A stretch of DNA of 64,000 nucleotides, from NCBI GenBank assembly GCA_030532135.1, contig JAUNLT010000002.1, positions 1 through 64,000 on the forward strand, in the 5' to 3' direction. Source of the DNA: Lagierella massiliensis (GTDB lineage: Bacteria; Bacillota; Clostridia; Tissierellales; Peptoniphilaceae). The position numbers and the translations under genes were made by a program. Below, piece after piece: positions 53,195 through 62,840 of this stretch. The notes under the pieces were generated by a model. That model saw nothing but the letters and a program-made list of their open reading frames with translations. It did not search any database and had not been told where the DNA came from. Position 1 is the first letter of the stretch. The number at the start of each line of letters is the position of its first letter.

Positions 53195-55279
53195 TTATTT
53201 ATCTTTTATAAACATGATTCTAAGTGAATTTAAAACAGCTATTAGAGATACTCCCACATCTGCAAAAACTGCTGCCCACATATTTGCATATCCAAATACG
53301 CCTAGTATCATTACCAATATTTTAACTCCTAAAGCAAAAACTATATTTTCCATTGCAATAACTTTAGTTTTTTTAGAAATCCTGTGAAAAAGTGACAGTT
53401 TTCTTAATCCTTTCCCCATTAAGGTTACATCCCCCGATTCTATCGCCGCATCGGAACCTAATTCCCCCATAACTATTCCCACATCAGAAATTCTAAGTAC
53501 AGGTGCATCATTAACACCATCGCCTACAAACGCAACATGTCCTGGAGTTGAACTTTTTATATTCTCAAAGTTTTTTACTTTGTCTTGAGGTAAAAGATTT
53601 GATTTAAAGTCGTCTAATTTTAATTCATCTGCAACCGCCTTTGCAGTTTCTAACCTATCGCCAGAAAGCATTATAAGCTTACTTATCCCTTGCTTTTTTA
53701 ATTCTTCCATGGTTTTTTTTGCATCAGTTTTTAAAGTATCTGAAATTTCTATACGACCTATAAAATTTTTTCCTAAACTTAAATATAGCAATGTACCAAG
53801 AGACTTTGTACTTGGCACTTCTATGCCATTTTCTATTAAAAGCTCCTTGTTTCCTAAAAGCACTTGTTTATTTTCAAGCTCTCCTTTAAGTCCCCTTCCT
53901 GCTATATCCACTATATTTTTAATATCTAAATTAACTTCTTTATTGTAGTACTCTCTTATGGACTGAGCTATGGGGTGGTTTGAGTTTTCTTCCATTTTCT
54001 TTGCAATAGCTAAAAGTCTTTCTTCAGAAACTGAATCGGGATACACTTTTGTAACTTTAAATTCACCTTCTGTCAATGTTCCCGTTTTATCAAATATAAT
54101 AGTATCTACTTTAGACATAGCTTCAACATTATTGGATCCTTTTACAAGTATCCCATGTTTCGAACTTACTCCTATTGATGCAAAGTATGCAAGTGGAATG
54201 GATATAACCATGGCACATGGACATGAAATTACTAAAAAGGTCAATGCGGTATATATCCATTTGTAAAAGTCTTCCTTTAGTATGATTGGAGGGAAAATAG
54301 CAATTACTAAAGCTGCAATAACTACAACTGGTGTGTAATATCTTGCAAATACAGATATGAAATTTTCTGTTTTAGACTTTTTATTACTTGCATTTTTAAC
54401 TAAGTCTAAGATTTGACTTACAGTAGAATCCTTATACTCTTTTTGTACTCTTGCTTCTATTACTCCTTCATTGTTAATAGAACCAGAAATTATCTGATCA
54501 CCTCTTTCAACTTCAACCGGCATTGACTCTCCCGTTATTGAAGAAGTATTAAGAGTTGATTTTCCATTTATAACAATAGCATCAACTGGAATTTTTTCTC
54601 CAGGTAATACCCTTATTTTATCTCCGACTTTCAAAATTTTAGGTTTGACAACTTCTACCTTTCCATCAACTAGCAAGTTAGCAAACTCAGGTCTCATTTT
54701 AACTAAGTTCTTTATGGATTTTGTAGAACTGTCCACCGCCTTATCTTGTAAATATTCTCCAAGGGTGTAAAGTAACATTACCATTACCCCTTCTTCTCTT
54801 TGTCCTATTGCTACTGCACCAATTGTGGCAATGGACATAAGAAAGTTCTCATCAAAAACCTGTCCTTTTGTAATGTTAATTACAGCGGTTTTTAAAACAG
54901 GAAATCCCACAATTAAGTAGGCTAAAAGTTCCAAAGCTACAGTTATAGATACGTTAATATCTTTAATAAAGTATGCAATTACAATTAAAATTCCAGAACA
55001 CGCCATCTTTAATAGCTCTTTTTTACCATTTTCGTCCTGAACTTCCTCATGATCTTCTAAGTCAGATAAAATAGTAAAACCAGTCCCAGGTTCTATCCTC
55101 TTAACTATTTCTTCAGACTGTGCTAGGGCGTTCTCATAGTTACCATCAACTGTTTCAAAAATCAAAGTACTATTTAAAACATTTACATTAGCATATTCAA
55201 CATTTTCTAATTCGTTTATTTCTTTTTCTATTTTTGCTGCACAATTTGCACAGGTAAGCCCGTCTAATCTAACTTCCAT
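53195..55279 (-). CDS. Heavy-metal P-type ATPase (Zn/Cd/Co type)
   Basis: Exports divalent metal at the cost of ATP. The 694-residue protein has one N-terminal heavy-metal domain (Cys10 and Cys13 in LTCANCAAK), eight membrane segments, a transmembrane CPC motif in VISCPCAMVISIPLAYFA, the phosphorylation motif DKTGTLTEG, the TGES loop as ITGESMPVE, an HP motif in NSNHPIAQS and GDGVNDAPVL. The SPC/CPC form with no His-rich region and a Zn-type sensor next to it favour zinc or cadmium over copper. It lies two bases after its regulator. Confidence 0.93.
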   Translation of the reverse strand: MEVRLDGLTCANCAAKIEKEINELENVEYANVNVLNSTLIFETVDGNYENALAQSEEIVKRIEPGTGFTILSDLEDHEEVQDENGKKELLKMACSGILIVIAYFIKDINVSITVALELLAYLIVGFPVLKTAVINITKGQVFDENFLMSIATIGAVAIGQREEGVMVMLLYTLGEYLQDKAVDSSTKSIKNLVKMRPEFANLLVDGKVEVVKPKILKVGDKIRVLPGEKIPVDAIVINGKSTLNTSSITGESMPVEVERGDQIISGSINNEGVIEARVQKEYKDSTVSQILDLVKNASNKKSKTENFISVFARYYTPVVVIAALVIAIFPPIILKEDFYKWIYTALTFLVISCPCAMVISIPLAYFASIGVSSKHGILVKGSNNVEAMSKVDTIIFDKTGTLTEGEFKVTKVYPDSVSEERLLAIAKKMEENSNHPIAQSIREYYNKEVNLDIKNIVDIAGRGLKGELENKQVLLGNKELLIENGIEVPSTKSLGTLLYLSLGKNFIGRIEISDTLKTDAKKTMEELKKQGISKLIMLSGDRLETAKAVADELKLDDFKSNLLPQDKVKNFENIKSSTPGHVAFVGDGVNDAPVLRISDVGIVMGELGSDAAIESGDVTLMGKGLRKLSLFHRISKKTKVIAMENIVFALGVKILVMILGVFGYANMWAAVFADVGVSLIAVLNSLRIMFIKDK

Positions 55280-55281
55280 CT

Positions 55282-55614
55282 CTACTCCATAATATGATCT
55301 AATCCACTATCTATAATTCCTTTTATATGATCGTCGTCAAGTGAATAATATATAACTTTTCCTTCTCTCCTATTTTTTACTAATCTTTCCTTTTTAAGTA
55401 ATCGCAATTGGTGACTCACAGCAGATTGACCCGCTCCTATTACCTTTGAAAGATCTGATACACAAAGTTCCTTTTTCCCTAAAACTAGTAAGATTTTAAG
55501 CCTTGTAGAATCAGAAAACATTTTATAAAAGTCTGCCAAATCATAAATATCTTCTTCAATGGGAAGACTTTCTTGAATGTTTAAGAGATTAGTTTGGTCT
55601 ATATTATTTATCAT
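55282..55614 (-). CDS. ArsR/SmtB-family metal-sensing repressor
   Basis: A 110-residue winged-helix repressor. The recognition helix is IGAGQSAVSHQLRLLKKERL. The alpha-5 zinc site of SmtB/CzrA is complete with exact spacing: Asp94, His96, His107 and Glu110 (SmtB Asp104, His106, His117, Glu120). The alpha-3N cysteine pair of CadC is broken: ELCVSDL has Cys51 but Ser53. Zinc or cobalt is therefore the likely signal. GGAGAATCTT precedes the ATG, and a symmetric operator lies 20 bases upstream. Confidence 0.93.
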   Translation of the reverse strand: MINNIDQTNLLNIQESLPIEEDIYDLADFYKMFSDSTRLKILLVLGKKELCVSDLSKVIGAGQSAVSHQLRLLKKERLVKNRREGKVIYYSLDDDHIKGIIDSGLDHIME

Positions 55615-55633
55615 AAGATTCTCCTTTATGAAT

Positions 55634-55653
55634 ATATGAACACCTGTTCATAT
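55634..55653. promoter_or_regulatory. SmtB-type operator
   Basis: ATATGAACA-CC-TGTTCATAT: perfect nine-base inverted arms, the 12-2-12 type site (TGAACA-N2-TGTTCA) bound by SmtB, ZiaR and CzrA. It lies just downstream of the -10, overlapping the start of transcription. Confidence 0.9.
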
Positions 55654-55663
55654 GTTTAATTAA

Positions 55664-55692
55664 ATTGTACTACTTCTTAAAATTAGTGTCAA
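55664..55692 (-). promoter_or_regulatory. Promoter of the metal-resistance pair
   Basis: TTGACA (55687-55692), 17 bases, TACAAT (55664-55669) on the minus strand. Confidence 0.88.
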
Positions 55693-55702
55693 TTTATTTA
55701 TT

Positions 55703-55731
55703 TTGCAATTGATACAATAATAGATTATTAT
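55703..55731 (+). promoter_or_regulatory. Promoter of the glucosaminidase gene
   Basis: TTGCAA (55703-55708), 17 bases, TATTAT (55726-55731); transcription would start only about a dozen bases before the AGGAGG ribosome site, so the leader is short. Confidence 0.6.
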
Positions 55732-55750
55732 ATCTAATAAGGAGGATTCA

Positions 55751-57229
55751 ATGGACAAAAATACTTTTAAAAAATTACTATCTATTTTTATATGCTTAAC
55801 CCTAATTATTTCTTTAGACACAATGTCTTTGGCAAATAAAAAAACACCTATACTTAACAAACCTACTACTACCGTTTATCAAATGAAATCGTGGGCTAAA
55901 AAGAAGAATGCAAACAAATTATTTATTGATCTTGCTCCCCTATACTATTCAATTTCAGTTGAAAGAGGAGTTGATCCTGCAGTTACTTATGCGCAGTCAG
56001 CAAAAGAAACCAATTATCTCAAATTTGGTGGCGTGCTTGATGCTTCATACTTCAATCCATGTGGTTTGAAAAACAAAAAAGGAGGAGGAGATAAAGACCC
56101 TTCTGCTCATATGAGATTTAGTTCATGGGAAGAAGGAATTACTGCACAGGTAGACCACTTAGCTCTATATGCTGGTGCAAAAGGATATCCTAGAAAAGAT
56201 TCTCCAGATCCAAGACATTTTGATTTTATTTTTGGAAGTGCTCCTAATGTAGAAGATTTAGGTACAAAATGGGCACCAAGTCCAACTTATGGAAATGAAA
56301 TAGTAGTCTTAATGTCTGAACTATATGACAAGCCTTCATTTAAAATCACAAGACTTGCAGGAACTAATAGATTACTCACTTCATCTCTAATAAATCAAGC
56401 TGCAAATATAAATTCCAATACAGCGATTATTGCAAATGGATATTCTTTTCCTGACAGTATTTCAGCTTCAACCCTTGCAGGTAGTTTAAACGCTCACCTA
56501 CTTTTAAATAGTCCAGGTAGCGTTACTAATGAAATAAATAATATGATTTCCAAAGGGGTCATCTCTAAAGTCTATTTAGTGGGAGGAAATCCAATACCTA
56601 AATACTTTATAAATTCTCTTAAAGATAAAGGAATAGAAGTAAACCATTTAAAAGGAAAAACTAGATATGACACAGCAGTGGAAGTTGCTAAAAAAACTGG
56701 TACAACAAGCACTATATTCTTAGCAAATGGCGAAAAATTTCCCGATGCTCTTTCCATTGCACCAGTAGTAAAGAAGAAAAATGCTAAACTTTTATTCACA
56801 GACGGAAAAACTCTAAATTCAGAAGTTTCAAGTTTTATTAAAAACGCAACAGAGGTCTATATTGTTGGGGGAAATGATTCAGTTTCCAAAGAAATCGAAA
56901 ATAATATTAAGAGAATTAAACCATCTGCTAAAAGACTATCTGGACAAAACAGATATACCACTTCTGCAAATATTGCAAATATGTTTTATAAAGATTCTAG
57001 ATTCGTAAATGTGGCTTCTGGAAAAAATTATGCAGATGCACTTTCAGGCACAACGCTTGCAAATAAATTAAATTCACCTATACTTTTAACAGATGTTTTA
57101 GCAGTACCAGTGGAGTTAAGGGATTATTTAGTAAAAAATAAAATTGATATGGTCTATATCTTGGGTGGAGAAAAATATTTGTCTACAAAGGTAGAAGATG
57201 ATATATGGAATATTTTAAAAAGTAAGTAA
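55751..57229 (+). CDS. Secreted N-acetylglucosaminidase with three CWB2 repeats
   Basis: A 492-residue exported autolysin. Residues 1-28 are a signal peptide; residues 60-195 are a glucosaminidase-type domain (VDPAVTYAQSAKETNYLKFGG with probable catalytic Glu86, SYFNPCGLKNKKGG, SSWEEGITAQVDHLALYAG, GTKWAPSPTYGNEI); residues 200-492 are three CWB2 repeats for wall attachment (LLTSSLINQA, RYDTAVEVAK, RYTTSANIAN). Here the binding repeats follow the enzyme domain, the reverse of the other CWB2 proteins in the window. It probably trims peptidoglycan during growth or division. Confidence 0.92.
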   Translation: MDKNTFKKLLSIFICLTLIISLDTMSLANKKTPILNKPTTTVYQMKSWAKKKNANKLFIDLAPLYYSISVERGVDPAVTYAQSAKETNYLKFGGVLDASYFNPCGLKNKKGGGDKDPSAHMRFSSWEEGITAQVDHLALYAGAKGYPRKDSPDPRHFDFIFGSAPNVEDLGTKWAPSPTYGNEIVVLMSELYDKPSFKITRLAGTNRLLTSSLINQAANINSNTAIIANGYSFPDSISASTLAGSLNAHLLLNSPGSVTNEINNMISKGVISKVYLVGGNPIPKYFINSLKDKGIEVNHLKGKTRYDTAVEVAKKTGTTSTIFLANGEKFPDALSIAPVVKKKNAKLLFTDGKTLNSEVSSFIKNATEVYIVGGNDSVSKEIENNIKRIKPSAKRLSGQNRYTTSANIANMFYKDSRFVNVASGKNYADALSGTTLANKLNSPILLTDVLAVPVELRDYLVKNKIDMVYILGGEKYLSTKVEDDIWNILKSK

Positions 57230-57617
57230 AGCTAGTTTAGACTGTAAACTTTAAAATTAATGAATTGAAAAAATTTAAAAGTCAATTTTAAAGAAAAAAC
57301 TACGCTTTTAATTTAAACAAATCTATAATAATCGTGTTAGTAAAAATATTAATTTACTTTTTACTAACACGATTTTTTTGTAAATAAAAAATGTTTTTGA
57401 TAAGTTACCTTGTAATTAATTTCAATAAAACACTTATAATTATATTTTTAGTTATAATCTTATAAGAAATAATTTTTGTTCTGACTAAGACGTATATCTT
57501 AAAAGTTTTGGGTATATATGGTTATGTAAAAGACTTAAATATAAATTTAGAATTATGATGACTATTTGTATCTAATTAGATATTTTAAAGTGTAATATTA
57601 TAAAGGAGTTGAAAATT
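57230..57617. other. Intergenic region before the pyruvate oxidase gene
   Basis: Holds the autolysin terminator at 57330-57380. The 230 bases after it are AT-rich; they must contain the pyruvate oxidase promoter, but no clear pair or catabolite-control site could be fixed. Confidence 0.55.
57330..57380 (+). terminator. Terminator of the glucosaminidase gene
   Basis: Seventeen-bp perfect stem AATCGTGTTAGTAAAAA / TTTTTACTAACACGATT with an 11-base loop, followed by TTTTT. Confidence 0.88.
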
Positions 57618-59390
57618 TTGACTGGAAAAATTAAAGCAGGTTCTGCTGTGTTAAATGTATTAAAAGGATGGGGTGTTGATACTATTTATGGTATCCCTTC
57701 GGGAACTCTTGGATGGCTTATGGATGCTTTAGCTGAAAGTAATGATATTAACTTTATACAGGTTAGACATGAAGAAACTGGAGCATTGGCGGCTGACATG
57801 CAATGGAAATTTGGCGGACCTTTAGGGGTTGCTATTGGTTCTGGTGGACCTGGAGCAAGTCATTTGATTAACGGTATATACGATGCTTATATGGATCATA
57901 TTCCTATGCTTGCTATTCAAGGTAGTAGAAGTAACGATGAGCTAAACTTGGACTTTTTCCAAGAGCTTAATCAAAATCCCATGTATGAAAATGTATCTGT
58001 TTATAACAGAAGAGTTGCAAACCCTCAGCAACTTCCAAAGGTTATAGACGAGGCTGTTAGGGCTGCTATAAGTAGAAAGGGACCCGCAGTTGTAGAAATA
58101 CCTGTTGATTTTGGTTATGTGGAAATAGATGAAGATTCCTATTATTCATCTGGACCTTTCCATAGGAAATTTCCTAAAATAGTTCCTGAAGAAGAAGATG
58201 TTAATAAGGCTGTAGAAATTTTAAATAAGGCTAAAAGACCTTTAATCTATGCTGGTAGAGGGGTTAACTCTTCTGGAGAATTAGTAATGAAACTTTCAAA
58301 AAAAATAAAGGCTCCCCTTATGGTTTCAGGAATTAACTTCGATGGAGTTTCTTATGATTATGAAGGACTTGCTGGATCTGCAGGTAGAGTTTCCTGGAAA
58401 ACTGGAAATGAAATGATTTATGAAGCAGATACAATCCTATTTTTAGGTTCTAACTTCCCATTTGCTGAAAAAATGCAAATTTTCAAAAATACAGATAATC
58501 TTATACAGGTTGACATAGATCCTTATAAACTAGGAAAAAGAGGTAAGCCAAGTCTTGCAGTCTTAGCCGATGGAGGACTATTTACCAAAGCTCTTTTAGA
58601 AAAAGTAGATCCTGTAGAAGATTCTGCTTGGTGGAGAGCAAGTATTAAAAATATAAAAAACTGGAAAGATTATACTAAAAAATTAGAGGAGAAGAAAGAA
58701 GGAGAACTTCAATTTTATCAAGTCTATAATGCAATAAACAAATACGCTGACAAAGATGCTATTTATTCGGTAGATGTGGGTAATACAACTCAAACCTCAA
58801 TAAGACACCTTCACATGACAGATAAAAATATGTGGAAGACCTCCCCTCTATTTGCAACAATGGGTATTGCAATTCCTGGAAGCATAGCAGTCAAAAAAGA
58901 TAACCCGAACAGACAAGTTTGGAGTCTTGTTGGTGATGGGGCATTTAATATGTCATATCCAGACATAAAAACCAATGTCCAATACAATTTGCCAGTTATA
59001 AATGTAGTATTTTCCAACACTGAATATGCCTTTATAAAAAATAAATACGAAGAAACTAACAAGCACTTATTTGGAACTGATTTTGATGATGTAGATTATT
59101 CAAAAATCGGCGAAGCTTTAGGGGCTGTTTCCTATACTGTTAAAAAAATCGAAGAAATTGACGAAGTTGTAAAAAAAGCAGTAGAAGACAATAAAAATGG
59201 TAAAACTGTTGTTATTGATGCAAAAATTACTAACGACAAGCCATTCCCAGCAGAGAGCATGGTTTTAGATCCAAAATATCACCCTATAGAAGAAATAGAA
59301 AAGTTTAAAGAAAGATATGAAGCTTATGATCTCATACCTTTTAGACAATTTTTAGAAGAAGAAAATCTTAAAGAAAGAAATATAAGGTAG
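57618..59390 (+). CDS. spxB: Pyruvate oxidase, SpxB type
   Basis: Converts pyruvate, phosphate and O2 to acetyl phosphate, CO2 and H2O2, with ThDP and FAD. The 590-residue product follows the streptococcal SpxB pattern closely: [20 protein letters not shown], the catalytic Glu of [60 protein letters not shown] [30 protein letters not shown], and the ThDP motif [11 protein letters not shown] with N about 27 residues on. The start is TTG nine bases after GGAG; an earlier TTG touches the ribosome site. It stands alone with its own terminator. Confidence 0.94.
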   Translation: MTGKIKAGSAVLNVLKGWGVDTIYGIPSGTLGWLMDALAESNDINFIQVRHEETGALAADMQWKFGGPLGVAIGSGGPGASHLINGIYDAYMDHIPMLAIQGSRSNDELNLDFFQELNQNPMYENVSVYNRRVANPQQLPKVIDEAVRAAISRKGPAVVEIPVDFGYVEIDEDSYYSSGPFHRKFPKIVPEEEDVNKAVEILNKAKRPLIYAGRGVNSSGELVMKLSKKIKAPLMVSGINFDGVSYDYEGLAGSAGRVSWKTGNEMIYEADTILFLGSNFPFAEKMQIFKNTDNLIQVDIDPYKLGKRGKPSLAVLADGGLFTKALLEKVDPVEDSAWWRASIKNIKNWKDYTKKLEEKKEGELQFYQVYNAINKYADKDAIYSVDVGNTTQTSIRHLHMTDKNMWKTSPLFATMGIAIPGSIAVKKDNPNRQVWSLVGDGAFNMSYPDIKTNVQYNLPVINVVFSNTEYAFIKNKYEETNKHLFGTDFDDVDYSKIGEALGAVSYTVKKIEEIDEVVKKAVEDNKNGKTVVIDAKITNDKPFPAESMVLDPKYHPIEEIEKFKERYEAYDLIPFRQFLEEENLKERNIR

Positions 59391-59675
59391 TGTAAAAAAA
59401 GAGTCTGTAAATAACTTTTTGTATCGACTTGTCTTGTTTAAGATGAGTCGATACTTTTTTTTACTAAAAATTTAAATCTCTGAATTAACCTGTACTCTTA
59501 ACAAAAGTACCACATTTTCAATCTAGATAAAAGATTATTTGATAACAAATTAATACGGTATATATTAAGTTTAAAAATTCTATTAATCCGATTATTTAAA
59601 ATTACAAACACAATATTAAATAGCAAAAGGAAAGCACTTGCTTTCCTTCTACTATATTATTTGCAGTTTTCTTAT
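59391..59675. other. Convergent spacer after pyruvate oxidase
   Basis: Two terminators only: one for spxB and a weaker hairpin AAGGAAAGCA / TGCTTTCCTT (59627-59648) for the amidohydrolase. No gene is seen between. Confidence 0.6.
59421..59463 (+). terminator. Terminator of spxB
   Basis: Stem GTATCGACT / AGTCGATAC extended by TCTT / AAGA inside, followed by TTTTTTTT. Confidence 0.85.
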
Positions 59676-61043
59676 TTATAATTCTAAATCTTCTGGGATT
59701 GGGCATTCATACTCTTTTCCACCCATATCCTTTTTAAATTGTTCCTTAGCTTTTAATACTAAATCTTCGTCCTTCATGAATTTTAATCCTGCAAGAGCCA
59801 TACTCTTTGCAGCATATAACATTCCTTTAAAGCCTATATCCATTCCCGCACAAGCTGTGTTTTGCCAACTATGTCCTGCCGCTCCTAAATTTGTAGTTGC
59901 AGTTACAAATAAAATTCCTGGACAAATATGATGTACATCTCCTACATCTGATGAGCCAAAAGAGTTCATATAACTTATAAAAGAATCCCCCTCATATAAA
60001 TATTCTCCCGTATTCTTATCAATTGGGAATGAACCCGTCTTATTAGTACGAACCTCTTCCATTTCCTTTGCAAATTGTTTATCTGTGTCTGACCACACTG
60101 GCGTAGGAACTTCATTCATAGACTCTAACAGTACATCTGCAAGTACTTTATTTCCCAAGGTGTCATAACATCCACCAAGATATTTTACTCTTGTCTTTGT
60201 TCCTGTCATAAGAGCTGCACCTTCTGCAATGTCTTTAATTCTATCATAGGTATCATTTACATTTTCTCTTGTCAATGCTCTTACAAAATACCAAGATGAT
60301 GCAGTGTCTGGAACTATATTAGGTGCTTTTCCTCCATCTAAAATGCTATAGTGAATTCTTACATCGTCTGTAACATGTTCTCTTAGATACTGAACTCCCA
60401 CATTAGTTAATTCCAATGCATCAAGAGCTGATCTTCCATTGTGGGGATCTGCAGCAGCATGGGCAGTTTGGCCTTCATAGTGAATTTCAAAAGAGTTTAA
60501 AGCTGTCATTTTCCCCATCATAACGGCATTTCCATTACCAGGATGCCATGAAAAACTCAAGTCTAAATCTCTAAATGCACCTCCTCTAGCCATAAATCCT
60601 TTACCTGTCAATTCCTCTTCACCTGGACAGCCATAAAATACAACTGTTCCCTCTAGATTGTTCTTTTCTATTTCATTTTTTAAGGCAATAGCTGCTCCTA
60701 AATGCGCAACACCCAATAGATTATGTTGACAAGCATGACCTGGTGCACCTTCTTCTACAGCTTCTTTATGAGTAGCTACAATTTGACTCATTCCTCTTAA
60801 TGCATCGTATTCCCCTAGAAGACCTATTACAGGTTTTCCTGAACCATATGTTGCTCTAATGGAAGTAGGCACTCCATAATCTCCTACGGTTACATCAAAT
60901 CCTTCATTTTTAAGAAATTCTTCATACCATTTACAAGCTTTATATTCTTCAAATGACACTTCTGGATTTTCCCAAATCTTTTTTGATAATCCTATTAAAT
61001 CTTCGCTTCTTTGCTCTATATATTCTGAAATATTATTTGTCAT
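59676..61043 (-). CDS. M20-family amidohydrolase, AbgB-like
   Basis: A 455-residue dimetal amidohydrolase similar to the p-aminobenzoyl-glutamate hydrolase subunit AbgB. Motifs: GLLGEYDALRGMS, PGHACQHNLLGVAHLGAA (metal Cys-x-His), the acidic pair PGEEELTGKGFMA, SFSWHPGN, and the lid-domain GQTAHAAADPHNGRSALDA, ending with GAAGHSWQNTACAGM. It is co-directional with and downstream of a two-gene membrane unit, which may import its amide substrate. Actual substrate is not known; folate catabolites or N-acyl amino acids are possibilities. Confidence 0.9.
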   Translation of the reverse strand: MTNNISEYIEQRSEDLIGLSKKIWENPEVSFEEYKACKWYEEFLKNEGFDVTVGDYGVPTSIRATYGSGKPVIGLLGEYDALRGMSQIVATHKEAVEEGAPGHACQHNLLGVAHLGAAIALKNEIEKNNLEGTVVFYGCPGEEELTGKGFMARGGAFRDLDLSFSWHPGNGNAVMMGKMTALNSFEIHYEGQTAHAAADPHNGRSALDALELTNVGVQYLREHVTDDVRIHYSILDGGKAPNIVPDTASSWYFVRALTRENVNDTYDRIKDIAEGAALMTGTKTRVKYLGGCYDTLGNKVLADVLLESMNEVPTPVWSDTDKQFAKEMEEVRTNKTGSFPIDKNTGEYLYEGDSFISYMNSFGSSDVGDVHHICPGILFVTATTNLGAAGHSWQNTACAGMDIGFKGMLYAAKSMALAGLKFMKDEDLVLKAKEQFKKDMGGKEYECPIPEDLEL

Positions 61044-61224
61044 ATTAATTACCCTATTCCTTTAAATGTTCTATTGCTACCCTGTAATCTCTTAACCTAT
61101 TTATTAGACTAATTTTAATAGATAGCAAATTAACTGTAGTGATTTGAATTCTACCTTTGGTTATAAATCGACTATGAAAAGTAAAATACTTTATTATTTA
61201 CAATCATATAAATTAAGAAAAAAT

Positions 61225-61887
61225 TTATTGCTTACTTTTCTTATATTTAAATACTGCTAAAACAACTCCTACAAATACATTTACTGGTATCATTATTACG
61301 AAAGAGGTTAAATTTAATCCTAAAATCATAACTAGACCAAGTACCAATGAAAATATGCCAAGTTTTAAATCTTTAACAGCGTTCATTCCAAATACAGCTC
61401 CAAATATTGCAGGGCTTACATAGGAAAAGGCATCTAATACTGCTGGAGGGAATATGGACATAAGTGCTTGTCCCCCAAACGCTGCTATTGTAACAACTAT
61501 TATATTAGTAACAACTGAACCTGCTATTCCTAAAGTAGATACAAGTTCTGCCTTCTTTGTTCCTGGCTGTGTTCCAAGTGCTTCTTGAGCAATTGCCGAG
61601 CAAGGAACTCTCATATTTCCAATATTACCTGCTATAAAAGACATATATGTTCCTGGAAGCCCTAAAACAGGAAAGTATGATACCGCTTCCACTACTGCAA
61701 CTATTAAGTACGCAGATAATACTAATCCCCAACCTTTAAGTATTGCATTCACTCCTGGAAATGCACCAAATTTAAAATATAACATTATCGCAGGCAACAA
61801 ACATGTTAACACTGCAAGCAGATTTACTGCTCTTCCAACTCTAATAATTGGTCTTGTAAAAACATTTTCATAATTTTTGTTTTCCAT
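61225..61887 (-). CDS. Integral membrane protein, partner of DUF5058 protein
   Basis: A 220-residue hydrophobic protein with about six membrane segments (LLAVLTCLLPAIMLYF, VLSAYLIVAVVEAVSYFPVLG, SFVIMIPVNVFVGVVLAVF). The central stretch SFIAGNIGNMRVPCSAIAQEALGTQPGTKKAEL is polar and glycine-rich, like a transport re-entrant loop. It starts nine bases after the DUF5058 gene and so is probably its obligate partner. The family is not recognised by name; the pair plus an amidohydrolase suggests an organic-anion or amide transporter. Confidence 0.8.
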   Translation of the reverse strand: MENKNYENVFTRPIIRVGRAVNLLAVLTCLLPAIMLYFKFGAFPGVNAILKGWGLVLSAYLIVAVVEAVSYFPVLGLPGTYMSFIAGNIGNMRVPCSAIAQEALGTQPGTKKAELVSTLGIAGSVVTNIIVVTIAAFGGQALMSIFPPAVLDAFSYVSPAIFGAVFGMNAVKDLKLGIFSLVLGLVMILGLNLTSFVIMIPVNVFVGVVLAVFKYKKSKQ

Positions 61888-61896
61888 AATACTCTC

Positions 61897-62613
61897 CTAT
61901 CCCATCATATTCTTGCATAAAGCACCTGCGATCATACCCAGTACCATTGCTATACCTAGAGTATATTCTGTTAGTTTTGGATACTTCTTTGAAATTTGAT
62001 GTAGAATGAGCATAGCAACTACTGAAACACATCCAGCTGCAATAGCAGGTATATTTCCTCTAATACCTTTTGCCAATTCATTTGCAAAGAAAAATCCCAT
62101 AGCCCCACAAATTGCTCCAATTGATATAGCTCCTAGAAGCTTAGCATCTCCACCTGTAACCTTCTTACTTGCAACATCCAATTTGTCTGCAAAAAGTCCT
62201 GATACAACAAGCCATGATGCTCCGTTTAAAGCTGTAACCCAAGCTGCATTAGCAAAATTAACTAAATTGTACTCGGGTGCTCCAAGAGTTGTTCCCATAG
62301 CATTTGCCGCCATTTCAGATGCTGCTAATTCTGTAGGTGCCGCACCTATGATGGACAATCTCAACCACGCTAAAGGTCCTCCAATTTGAGAACTTAATCC
62401 AAGCATTACTACAAAAACTCCAAATGCTGGACCGATGGCTGACATAGCTCCAATTTTAAAAGCCTTTGAAACTTCTCCAGATCCTAGATCAACTAGTACC
62501 GCTGCATCTTTAACTCTTTTGTAAAAATAGATTGCTTGATAGATTACCAAAACTAGTGTAGGTACACAGGCAATCCATAGCCAAATCGAATTGGCCGCTT
62601 GTAAATGTGACAT
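61897..62613 (-). CDS. DUF5058-like membrane protein
   Basis: A 238-residue membrane protein with about six segments. Polar motifs between segments include SIIGAAPTELAASEMAANAMG and FANAAWVTALNGASWLVVSG, rich in small residues and resembling substrate loops. A longer open frame reaches 27 codons upstream, but the ATG used here follows GGAGGTCATT. It is the first gene of the transporter/amidohydrolase unit, divergent from a TetR regulator. The DUF name is from memory and the transport function is inferred. Confidence 0.75.
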   Translation of the reverse strand: MSHLQAANSIWLWIACVPTLVLVIYQAIYFYKRVKDAAVLVDLGSGEVSKAFKIGAMSAIGPAFGVFVVMLGLSSQIGGPLAWLRLSIIGAAPTELAASEMAANAMGTTLGAPEYNLVNFANAAWVTALNGASWLVVSGLFADKLDVASKKVTGGDAKLLGAISIGAICGAMGFFFANELAKGIRGNIPAIAAGCVSVVAMLILHQISKKYPKLTEYTLGIAMVLGMIAGALCKNMMG

Positions 62614-62715
62614 AATGACCTCCTTGAATAAATCGTTTTCATGAAGAAATATATCTTCTAACTTCATTGTTACATTAACGAGATATTTTTTCAATTTGCA
62701 ACTTTATCGTAATGT

Positions 62716-62733
62716 ATTGACTGTTTAGTCAAT
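62716..62733. promoter_or_regulatory. TetR-type operator overlapping the transporter promoter
   Basis: ATTGACT-GTTT-AGTCAAT, perfect seven-base inverted arms, between the divergent transporter and TetR genes. On the minus strand its TTGACT can serve as -35 with GATAAA 18 bases on, so binding would repress the transporter. Confidence 0.75.
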
Positions 62734-62840
62734 CACCTTTTACTATATTAATTTAGATTACAAAAGACTTAATTTGTCTAAAGATATTTAACAGCTTGAA
62801 TAAATTGTTTTCTTAATATAAAATTTAATTGGGTGATAAT

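Noticed and set aside
55634..55653. LexA box GAAC-N4-GTTC upstream of the ArsR gene
   Set aside because: The longer arms ATATGAACA/TGTTCATAT and the adjacent SmtB-type gene fit an ArsR/SmtB operator better, and the inner four bases do not fit the LexA consensus.
57609..57617. TTG at 57609 as start of pyruvate oxidase
   Set aside because: It sits one base after the ribosome site. The TTG nine bases later has correct spacing and gives an N terminus like that of SpxB.
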